Positions 42,743 to 50,084 of a DNA stretch of 64,000 nucleotides are shown piece by piece. Under the pieces are notes generated by a model that worked only from the letters and a program-made list of their open reading frames with translations, did not search any database and was not told the DNA's origin. The translations under genes were made by a program, and so were the position numbers. The stretch's first letter is position 1. Every line of letters starts with the position of its first letter. Origin of the DNA: Streptomyces plumbidurans. GTDB taxonomy: Bacteria; Actinomycetota; Actinomycetes; Streptomycetales; Streptomycetaceae. The DNA is taken from assembly GCF_019857225.1 (NCBI RefSeq), contig NZ_JAFJSY010000009.1, positions 1 to 64,000 of the forward strand, in the 5' to 3' direction.

Positions 42743-44340
42743 CGACCGAAGCGAACCTCACCCCCGTATTCGTACGGCTGAAACTGTCGCTGCTGCGCAA
42801 CGGGCTCAGGCAGTCCGGCGGACGGCGCGCTGCCTACATCGTGTCGGCCGTCGTCGTCGTGCTCTTCGGGGCGCTGCAACTGCTCGGCCTGATCGCGCTG
42901 CACGGCAACGACCACGCCCTGTCCGTGGTCGCGATCCTGGTGGCCGTGCTGGCGCTGGGCTGGGCGGTGATGCCGCTGTTCTTCCCCAGCGGCGACGAGA
43001 CGCTCGACCCGACGCGGCTGGTGATGCTGCCGCTGCGGCCCCGGCCGCTGGTGCGGGCGCTGCTCGCGGCCTCGCTGGTGGGCTTCGGGCCGCTGTTCAC
43101 GCTGTTGCTGCTGATCGGTTCGGTGATCGCGGTCGCGCACGGCGGCGCTGCGTACGCGGTCGGCGTCGTGGCCGTTCTCCTCGCGCTGCTGGTGTGCGTG
43201 GCGCTGGCGCGGGCGGTCGCCGCCGCCAACATCCGCCTGCTGACCAGCCGCAAGGGCCGCGACCTGGCGGTGCTCAGCGGGCTGGTCATCGCGGTCGGGG
43301 CACAGCTGGTCAACTTCGGTGCGCAGCGCCTGGGTTCGTCCGGTCTCTCGCAGCTGGACCCGGTGGCCGACGTGCTGAAGTGGGTGCCGCCCGCGTCGGC
43401 GGTCGGTGCGGTGGACTCGGTGAGCGAGGGCTCCTACGGCGCCGCCGTCGCGCAACTCGCCCTGAGCGCGGCCGCGTTGTACGCGCTGATCGCCGTGTGG
43501 TCGGCCCATCTGACCAAGTTGATGACCGCCCCCGACGGCTCCACCCTGCAGGCCGCCGCCGACCGGCCCACCGCCCGTGAGCGCACCTCCGGCGGTCTCG
43601 CCCGGCTGCTGCCGGCCGGCCGCACCGGCACGGTCATGGAGCGCAGCCTGCGCTACATCTGGCGCGACCCCAAGACCAAGGCCGCCTGGGTGACGTCACT
43701 GGCGATCGGCCTCATCGTGCCGGTGTTCAACGCGCTGCAGGGCACCGGCTCGATCTACTTCGCGTGCTTCGCGGCGGGGATGCTCGGCATCCAGATGTAC
43801 AACCAGTTCGGGCAGGACACCTCCGCGTTCTGGATGGTCGCCACGACGATCTCCTCCCCGCACGACGCCTATGTCGATCTGCGCGGGCGGGCGCTGGCCC
43901 TGCTGGTGATCACCCTGCCGTACGCCACCCTCGTCACCGTCCTGACCACCGCGATGCTCGGCGACTGGCCCCGGCTGCCCCAGGTGCTCGGTCTCTCCTT
44001 CGCCCTGCTCGGAGCGATGCTGGCCACCGGCGCCTGGACCTCCGCCCGCTTCCCGTACTCCATCCCGCAGGAGGGCTACAAGAACGTCGCCCCGGGCCAG
44101 GCCGGCCTGGCCTGGATCTCCATCTTCGGCGGCATGGTCTCCGCGGCCCTGCTCTGCTCCCCCGTCATCGCCGCGGCGATCTGGGCGGGCATCGCCACGA
44201 ACGGCGACGACTGGGGCTGGCTCCTCCTCCCCTTCGGCGCCGCCTACGGCACCACCCTCACCTGGTCCGGCCTCCACCTGGCAGCCCCCCGCACAGCCTC
44301 CCGCCTACCGGAAATCCTCACAGCGGTGAGCAAGGGCTGA
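42739..44340 (+). CDS. ABC transporter permease
   Basis: 533 residues with about 11-12 hydrophobic segments in two clusters separated by a long cytoplasmic loop (about residues 265-305, LTKLMTAPDGSTLQAAADRPTARERTSG). It carries no ATPase motif, so it is the membrane half of the exporter encoded just upstream. Coupled by ATGA to the ATPase gene. It ends before a copy of the dispersed GC-rich repeat. Confidence 0.9.
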   Translation: MTTEANLTPVFVRLKLSLLRNGLRQSGGRRAAYIVSAVVVVLFGALQLLGLIALHGNDHALSVVAILVAVLALGWAVMPLFFPSGDETLDPTRLVMLPLRPRPLVRALLAASLVGFGPLFTLLLLIGSVIAVAHGGAAYAVGVVAVLLALLVCVALARAVAAANIRLLTSRKGRDLAVLSGLVIAVGAQLVNFGAQRLGSSGLSQLDPVADVLKWVPPASAVGAVDSVSEGSYGAAVAQLALSAAALYALIAVWSAHLTKLMTAPDGSTLQAAADRPTARERTSGGLARLLPAGRTGTVMERSLRYIWRDPKTKAAWVTSLAIGLIVPVFNALQGTGSIYFACFAAGMLGIQMYNQFGQDTSAFWMVATTISSPHDAYVDLRGRALALLVITLPYATLVTVLTTAMLGDWPRLPQVLGLSFALLGAMLATGAWTSARFPYSIPQEGYKNVAPGQAGLAWISIFGGMVSAALLCSPVIAAAIWAGIATNGDDWGWLLLPFGAAYGTTLTWSGLHLAAPRTASRLPEILTAVSKG

Positions 44341-44380
44341 CCGGCTCCCGGTTCCAGGGGACCTGGGGTGACTGCAGGTT

Positions 44381-44413
44381 TTCAGGGGCGCGGGGAACTG
44401 CGCGAGCAACCCC
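44381..44413. repeat. Dispersed GC-rich repeat element, copy 3
   Basis: TTCAGGGGCGCGGGGAACTG then CGCGAGCAACCCC lies between the convergent permease and alpha/beta hydrolase genes and matches the arm at 34917-34945. Confidence 0.7.
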
Positions 44414-44466
44414 AACGCACCCGCACCCGCCCCCGAACCGAACCCCCCACCCCACTAGGCACCTAC

Positions 44467-45342
44467 TCAGACGCCCCGAACAGACTCCAAAAACGGCTCA
44501 ATAGCGGCGCGCCACCCCTCGGGCTGGTCGTAATGCACAAGATGCCCGGCATCAGCAACTTCCGCATACTCGCCGAGAGGCAACACCCGCACCATCTCCT
44601 GCGCCTCCGCCCGCCCCAACTCCCCGTCCAGCCCCCGCACCACCAGCGCCGGACACCGCACCTGCGCCAACTCCTCCCAGTGCGCGTCGTACACCCACGT
44701 CTCCCGGGACCGCAGCATCTGCTCGGGTTCGAACACCGGCCGCCACCCGTCGGCCGACTCGTGCATCACCTCGGCGTAGAACTCCCCCCGCGCCGGATTG
44801 GGCCGCTCCACCCAGGGGTCGTCCTCGCCAAACCACTTCCGTACGTCGGCCAGCGTGGCGAACGGCACCGGCCACGCCTTGAACCAGGCCGCCCACTCCC
44901 GCTGGGACGCCGCCCCCAGCGCGGACGCCCGCATGTCGCAGATGATCACGCCGCGCACCAGATCGGGCCGGGCCGCGGCCAGCTGCCACGCGGTCAGGGC
45001 GCCCATGGCATGGCCGATGAGGACGGCGGGGGCGAGGCCCAGCTGCTCGAGAGCGGCCGCGGCGTCCTCGACGTAGGCCTCGCGGGTGAAGGAGGTCTGC
45101 GGGGACTTCTCGCTCTGTCCGTGGCCGCGTTGGTCGAGCGCGACGGCGCGGTGGCGTTCGGCGAGCCAGCGGGCGGTGGAGGCCCAGTGCGAGGCACGGC
45201 CCATCAGACCGTGCAGTAACAGAACGCCCGGGGTGTCCTCGCCCGTCGAGCCGGTCACCGGGTCGGTCTTGGGCGGGTCGCCGAACTCCCAGGCCGCAAG
45301 GCGTACGCCGCCCGCCCCGCTCACGTCGATGCGTCGCGCCAT
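44467..45342 (-). CDS. Alpha/beta-hydrolase-fold protein with Ala in place of the nucleophile
   Basis: 291 residues with a clear alpha/beta-hydrolase fold: VLLLHGLMGRASHW (oxyanion region), VALDQRGHGQSEKS, and a C-terminal VADAGHLVHYDQPEGW with the catalytic His. At the nucleophile elbow, where GxSxG is expected, the sequence is LIGHAMGALTAW, so residue 112 is Ala, read from GCC codons on the minus strand. The chain may be inactive, or may use another mechanism. A possible SOS-like box lies about 110 bp upstream of its start. The rest of the fold is intact, so a decayed pseudogene seems unlikely. Confidence 0.88.
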   Translation of the reverse strand: MARRIDVSGAGGVRLAAWEFGDPPKTDPVTGSTGEDTPGVLLLHGLMGRASHWASTARWLAERHRAVALDQRGHGQSEKSPQTSFTREAYVEDAAAALEQLGLAPAVLIGHAMGALTAWQLAAARPDLVRGVIICDMRASALGAASQREWAAWFKAWPVPFATLADVRKWFGEDDPWVERPNPARGEFYAEVMHESADGWRPVFEPEQMLRSRETWVYDAHWEELAQVRCPALVVRGLDGELGRAEAQEMVRVLPLGEYAEVADAGHLVHYDQPEGWRAAIEPFLESVRGV

Positions 45343-45452
45343 GGTCCTGGCACCCCCCTGGCTCCGTGAACTCGCTCCGTGAACCGCGTCCTGCCGTGCC
45401 GTACCGCTTGCCGTTCCTCCCGCGAACCCCCTGATCCGTCAGCCGCAGGCTA

Positions 45453-45468
45453 TCGAAAACACGTTCGA
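45453..45468. promoter_or_regulatory. LexA/SOS-box-like palindrome
   Basis: TCGAAAACACGTTCGA has perfect TCGAA/TTCGA ends and differs from the actinobacterial LexA consensus CGAACN4GTTCG at one base. It lies upstream of the alpha/beta hydrolase gene (start 45342). Confidence 0.35.
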
Positions 45469-45635
45469 AGATGCTGTATTTGCGGGCAACACCCCTCGTA
45501 CGAGTGACCTCGCGCAAGGAATGATCGCCGCCACCGAGGGGAGATCTTCAGCGGGAAGCGGACCGCTCGGGGAAAACGGTCCGTGGGGGATGACCCTGGG
45601 AGCTCGGGGCTCCGGGTCAGCACAGGGGAGGACGG

Positions 45636-45661
45636 GCCCCGGCGCCGCAAGGCGCCGGGGC
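45636..45661. terminator. Terminator hairpin downstream of the iron repressor gene
   Basis: A perfect 11-bp GC stem (GCCCCGGCGCC and its complement) with a GCAA tetraloop, 220 bp past the dmdR1-like stop. Confidence 0.75.
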
Positions 45662-45880
45662 TCTCCCCACATCTGCGGCGCATCCTCCCGCCCCCTCAGG
45701 TCATATGCCTCTCGCGACAGCCTCGCACGCGAAACGTCCGAGCGCTTGCGATTTCGGCCACCGAACCTTCACATCGAGGAAACCGGCCCACAGGCCCGAA
45801 CGGCGCCTCAAACACCCCTGCAGAACCGGAAGTTGACACTCGTCGGAGCATCGGGGCGGGACACGGCCCGCCGCCCGTGG

Positions 45881-46573
45881 TCAGCGCTTGGCGACGAACA
45901 CATGGGAGGCGACGTCCGACTGAAGCTCGGCCGCCTCGCCGCCGCTGCCCACCAGCACCCCACCCGCCGACTCCGTCACGCTCACCACCGAACCGGGCTG
46001 CACACCCGCCCGGCGCAGCGTGTACATCAGCTGCGCGTCCGTCTGGATCGGCTCGCCGATGCGGCGCACCACGACCGTCTTGCCGTCGGTGCCCGGGTCG
46101 AGGTCCGCCAGCGAGACCATGCCCGCGTCCAGGAAGGGGTCCGCGCCGTCCTTCTCGCCCAGCTCCTCAAGCCCCGGAATCGGGTTGCCGTACGGCGACT
46201 CGGTCGGGTGGCGCAGCAGATCCAGCACCCGCCGCTCCACGGCCTCGCTCATCACGTGCTCCCAGCGGCACGCCTCGGCGTGCACCTGCTCCCACTCCAG
46301 GCCGATCACGTCGACCAGCAGACACTCGGCGAGCCGGTGCTTGCGCATCACGCGCGTGGCGAGGCGACGGCCCTCGTCCGTGAGCTCCAGGTGGCGGTCG
46401 GTGGCGACGGACACCAGGCCGTCGCGCTCCATGCGCGCCACGGTCTGGCTGACGGTCGGTCCGCTCTGGTCCAGCCGCTCGGCGATCCGGGCACGCATGG
46501 GCACCACACCTTCCTCCTCCAGTTCGAGGATGGTGCGGAGATACATCTCCGTGGTGTCGATCAGTCCGGACAT
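45881..46573 (-). CDS. dmdR1: DtxR/IdeR-family iron-dependent repressor
   Basis: 230 residues. The HTH is MSGLIDTTEMYLRTILELEEEGVVPMRARIAERLDQSGPTVSQTVARMERDGLV. The metal-binding segment has the usual His and Cys (HRLAECLLVDVIGLEWEQVHAEACRWEHVMS), and an SH3-like domain ends the chain. It should bind iron boxes and repress siderophore and iron-uptake genes. Length and context (divergent SIS gene) match the S. coelicolor DmdR1 protein, SCO4394, for which an overlapping antisense gene (adm) has been reported. The ATG at 46573 has AGGGG nearby. Confidence 0.93.
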   Translation of the reverse strand: MSGLIDTTEMYLRTILELEEEGVVPMRARIAERLDQSGPTVSQTVARMERDGLVSVATDRHLELTDEGRRLATRVMRKHRLAECLLVDVIGLEWEQVHAEACRWEHVMSEAVERRVLDLLRHPTESPYGNPIPGLEELGEKDGADPFLDAGMVSLADLDPGTDGKTVVVRRIGEPIQTDAQLMYTLRRAGVQPGSVVSVTESAGGVLVGSGGEAAELQSDVASHVFVAKR

Positions 46574-46822
46574 ACGTGCCCCTAGGTGAGATCTGCCGGA
46601 AGCACGACGACTTCCCGGCGCGTGCGCTGGCCCTGCACCCAATTCTGACGCATACCACTGACAACCGTGCCGCGCCGTTGCGACCAGGGCCCTCGCGCAA
46701 GGGGCCGGGCGGGCCACGCCCCGCCACCGGGTGGGCCGCACTGCCGTATTGACACGGCACTGGTCCAGACCGCACGGTGATCCGCGACACAGACCGCCGA
46801 GCCCGCCCCCGGAAGGACCCGC

Positions 46823-47578
46823 ATGAGCGACGGCAAACTGGCCGACCAGTTCTTCGACGCCGCGATCGAACTCCTGCAGCGGGTCCGTGACGAGGAGGCG
46901 GAGTCCATCAGGGCGGCCGGCACCCTGCTCGCCGACACGGTCGCGGACGGCGGACGGCTCTTCGCCTTCGGCGCCGGGCACTCCTCCCTGCCCGCACAGG
47001 ACGTCGTCTACCGCGCGGGCGGCCTCGCGCTGATGAACCTGCTCACCGTGCCGGGGGTCGTCGGCGTCGACGTCATGCCCGCCACGCTCGGCTCCGCCCT
47101 GGAACGCGTCGACGGCCTTGCGAGCACCGTCCTGGAGTGCTCGCCCCTGCGCTCCGGAGACGCCCTGGTGATCATCTCCCTCTCCGGCCGCAACGCCCTC
47201 CCCGTCGAGATGGCCATGAAGGCCCGCGCGCTCGGCGTGAAGGTCATCGGCCTGACGTCGGTGGCGTACGCGACACAGACCCGCTCCCGGCACAGCTCGG
47301 GCACCTATCTGCGCGACCACTGCGACGTCGTCCTGGACTCCAAGATCGCCATCGGCGACGCGACCCTCACCGTCGACACCGTCCCGGCACCCTTCGCCCC
47401 CGCGTCCACCGTCGTCACCAGCGCGATCATGCAGGCCGTCATGGCCACAGCGGCAGGCACCCTCGCCGACCGCGGCATCGAACCCCCGCTGCTGCGCTCG
47501 GGCAACGTGGACGGCGGGCACGAGTGGAACAGCCGGGTGATGCAGCAGTACGGGGACCGGATCTTCTACCAGCGGTAG
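46823..47578 (+). CDS. SIS-domain phosphosugar-binding protein
   Basis: 251 residues. A single sugar-isomerase fold with FGAGHSSLPAQDVVYRAGG (phosphate-binding GxGxS-like loop) and ALVIISLSGRNALPVEMAMKARALGVKVIGLTS. It resembles S. coelicolor SCO4393, the gene beside dmdR1. These SIS proteins bind or isomerise amino-sugar phosphates; the reaction is not certain. A perfect TTGACA -35 box at 46749-46754 precedes a weak -10. The gene is followed by a long palindromic minisatellite. Confidence 0.88.
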   Translation: MSDGKLADQFFDAAIELLQRVRDEEAESIRAAGTLLADTVADGGRLFAFGAGHSSLPAQDVVYRAGGLALMNLLTVPGVVGVDVMPATLGSALERVDGLASTVLECSPLRSGDALVIISLSGRNALPVEMAMKARALGVKVIGLTSVAYATQTRSRHSSGTYLRDHCDVVLDSKIAIGDATLTVDTVPAPFAPASTVVTSAIMQAVMATAAGTLADRGIEPPLLRSGNVDGGHEWNSRVMQQYGDRIFYQR

Positions 47579-47601
47579 CAGTACGCGTACGGCAGGGGCG
47601 G

Positions 47602-48040
47602 CACGCGCGCGTGTATGGGCGGGAGCGGCACGCACGCGTGCACGGGCGGGAGCGGCACGCACGCGTGCACGGGCAGGAGCGGCACGCACGCGTGCACGGG
47701 CAGGAGCGGCCGCGCGCGTGCCTACGGGCACGAGCGGCCACGCACGCGTGCACGGGCAGGAGCGGCCGCGCGCGTGCCTACGGGCACGAGCGGCCACGCA
47801 CGCGTGCACGGGCAGGAGCGGCCGCGCGCGTGCCTACGGGCACGAGCGGCCACGCACGCGTGCGTGCAGTAACGGCACGCGGGCGTATGGGCAGTAGCGT
47901 CACGCACGCGTGCATGGGCAGGAGGGGTACGCGCGCGTGCGGGCAGGAGCGGCACCCGCGCGTACGGCAGTAGCGGCACGCGCGCGTACGGGTCGCAGCG
48001 GCACGCGCGTACCGGCCCCTACGGCACGCGGCCCTTACGA
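47602..48040. repeat. 27-bp palindromic tandem repeat array
   Basis: About 16 degenerate units of 24-28 bp fill the gap between the convergent SIS and PAS genes. The core is CACGCACGCGTGCACGGGC followed by AGGAGCGG; each good copy contains the palindrome GCACGCGTGC. Units 5-9 alternate strictly between two subtypes (one with CGCGCGCGTGCC, one with CACGCACGCGTG), so a two-unit block has been amplified about three times. No CRISPR-type spacers are present. Confidence 0.85.
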
Positions 48041-48067
48041 CACGCGCGCGGGAGGGGCCGGGGGCCC

Positions 48068-49477
48068 TCAGCCGTCGCGCCGCACCACGCTCGCCAGATC
48101 CAGCGCCGCCGCGATCCGTACGGCCACGTCCTCGGCGTACACCGTGTCGACCCGCTCGAAGGCACTCCGCCCGCCCCCGCGCAGAAACGTCACGACACCG
48201 AGCGTCCGCCCCCGGCTGCGCAGCACCGCGCACAGCGCGTGCACCGTGTCACCGGGCCACTGCCGGGCCAGCGCCCACTCCCGCGCCTGCGCCGGCGGCA
48301 CCGCGCCCACCGTCGCCCGCACCGACCCCGTCCGCTCCACGCACTGCAGCGCCGGATGCCCCGGGCCGTACCGCACCGGCAGACCCGCCTTCCCGGTGTG
48401 CAGGCTCGGCCCGGGCGCCCCGGCGGGCGTCGTGGCCACCCGCACCAGCCGCACCGGACCCTCCGCCTCCCCGTCGGCGACGGCACCGCCCGCCACCCGG
48501 TCGATCAGCGCGTGGTCGGCGAATCCTGCGAGCGCGAAGTCGAGATGAACGGTCGCGGCCTCCCGCGGGTCCTCGCACTCCCCCGCCGCACGAGCCGCAC
48601 GATGCAGCTGATTGGCCCGGAACCGCAGCTGCGCCGCCTCCTGCTCGGTGTGCTTGCCCTCGGTCACGTCCTGGAACAGCCAGGCCACCCCGAGCGGCAC
48701 CGGCTCCTCCGCGAGCGGCGACGCCAGCCGTACGAAGCCGCAGCGCCAGCAGCGCCGCTCCTCGCCCTCCGCGGTCCGCACCGCCACCCAGATCTCGGCC
48801 GGTGCGGGCGGCGCGCCCTCCGCGAGCACATGCGTCAGCGCGCCCTCCAACTCCTCCACGCCCTGCGCGAGCAGCTCGCCGAGCGGGCGGCCCAGCGCGG
48901 ACGTACGCCCGATCCCGAGGGCGCGCGCCGCATGGGCGTTCACCACGGCGGGCCGCAGATCCGCGTCGACCAGGACGACGCCCCAGCTCGCGTCCTCGAA
49001 CAGCGCCTCGCTCAGCGCGATGGACCGCTCCAGGTCGATCTGGGTGTGCACCTCGCTGAAGGCGCAGTACACCCCGGCGGGCTTGCCGTCGGGACCGCGT
49101 ACGGCGGCGGACTGCGTGCGCACCAGCACCCGCCCGCCGTCCTTCGTCAGCAGCGCGAACTCGTGCACCTGACGCCCGGGGGCCTCCATGGCGGACATCA
49201 GCCGCCGCTCGACCTCCTCGGCGTCCGCCTCCCGTACGGCCCAGCCGGCGAACCCGTGCCGCCCGACCGCCTCGGCGGCCGTCCACCCCAAAATCCGCTC
49301 GGCCTCACGATTCCAGTGGGTCACGACGCCGCCGGCGTCGAAGGCGCACAGCGCCGCGTCCATCCCGTCCAACAGGGCGGCCAGCAGATCCGAGCCGTCA
49401 GGGCCCACGGGCCCCACCCGCTCGGGCTCGTCCGGCCCCAGCTCGTCGGTGGTCCCACTACGCCGGGAAGCACTCAC
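48068..49477 (-). CDS. PAS-domain sensor protein
   Basis: 469 residues from a GTG with AGGGGG five bases upstream. Two PAS domains (about 30-145, FDAGGVVTHWNREAERILGWTAAEAVG; and about 150-275, LVDADLRPAVVNAHAARALGIG) are followed by a GAF-like domain (about 310-465). No histidine kinase, cyclase or PP2C domain is attached, so its output is probably through protein contact. Its promoter lies next to the IscB insertion. Confidence 0.85.
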   Translation of the reverse strand: MSASRRSGTTDELGPDEPERVGPVGPDGSDLLAALLDGMDAALCAFDAGGVVTHWNREAERILGWTAAEAVGRHGFAGWAVREADAEEVERRLMSAMEAPGRQVHEFALLTKDGGRVLVRTQSAAVRGPDGKPAGVYCAFSEVHTQIDLERSIALSEALFEDASWGVVLVDADLRPAVVNAHAARALGIGRTSALGRPLGELLAQGVEELEGALTHVLAEGAPPAPAEIWVAVRTAEGEERRCWRCGFVRLASPLAEEPVPLGVAWLFQDVTEGKHTEQEAAQLRFRANQLHRAARAAGECEDPREAATVHLDFALAGFADHALIDRVAGGAVADGEAEGPVRLVRVATTPAGAPGPSLHTGKAGLPVRYGPGHPALQCVERTGSVRATVGAVPPAQAREWALARQWPGDTVHALCAVLRSRGRTLGVVTFLRGGGRSAFERVDTVYAEDVAVRIAAALDLASVVRRDG

Positions 49478-49737
49478 CTGGACCCCCTGCCAAGCTGCGT
49501 CCGCACCTACGGCGCGGCGATTCGCTCACTAGCAATCATCCAACCTGAACGTGACACAGCACACATCGAGTTCCCCAAGATTGAAGGAATCGTTGCAACA
49601 CCGCTGCCCTCCATGATCCGGCGCACACCAGCCGAAGATCAATCCACGCGCACGATTGAGCCCCATCCTCCGATTCCGCTTCGGACTCGGCTGACTGATC
49701 ACTAGCGTGACTCGCGTACATCGAGAACGAGAAGGGA

Positions 49738-50084
49738 GGTCGCTCGCTCCCCCGGCCCCCGGCCGGTCGAGCGACCAGCCCAAGTCATCACGATCCAAGG
49801 ATCAGGGAGGTGTCCCGATGACTACGTTGCCTGCAGGCGAGCAGACTCACCAGGCTGTGCTTCCTCAGCAGCCTGCTCTGGAATCCGTGGGAGCAGACAC
49901 CCCTGGGAGCAGGGACGAAACGGCTCACGGACACCTCGTCGCCGTACGAGGCGCCGTCGGGAAACATGGGCGAGGGGAGACCGACGGGCTGGGCACCTGC
50001 ACCCGTCGGCGTCACGTCGAGAACGCTGCCACGGCGGCGGAGGAGGCAGAGACCGGGAGCGGTGACGCTCCTGCACATGAGCAC
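49738..50084 (+). ncRNA. Candidate omega RNA of the IscB system
   Basis: The stretch just before the IscB core is rich in hairpins. One has stem GGTCGCTCG/CGAGCGACC (49738-49776). Others are CAGGCTG/CAGCCTG (49851-49875), CCTCGT/ACGAGG (49934-49951), CCGACGGG/CCCGTCGG (49981-50009), and GGAGCG/CGCTCC closing a GTGA tetraloop (50056-50071, a GNRA loop). IscB loci encode their guide RNA directly upstream of the gene. A TAGCGT -10-like box at 49703-49708 could start the RNA near 49715, leaving about 20 nt of guide before the first hairpin. Boundaries and guide are inference. The tract is also an open frame, a common accident at this GC content. Confidence 0.5.

Larger units (their letters stand above)
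45343..45880. other. Intergenic region with terminator and SOS-like box
   Basis: 538 bp between two minus-strand genes. It holds the hairpin at 45636-45661 and a 16-bp palindrome at 45453-45468. A 77-codon minus frame here looks like random coding and is not called. Confidence 0.5.

Noticed and set aside
47602..48040. The 27-bp array as a CRISPR locus
   Set aside because: Units are contiguous and drift gradually; there are no unique spacers and no cas genes.
49707..49817. Longer N-terminal start of IscB at 49707
   Set aside because: The ATG lies at the putative RNA promoter, and the added residues are Arg/Pro-rich without homology.
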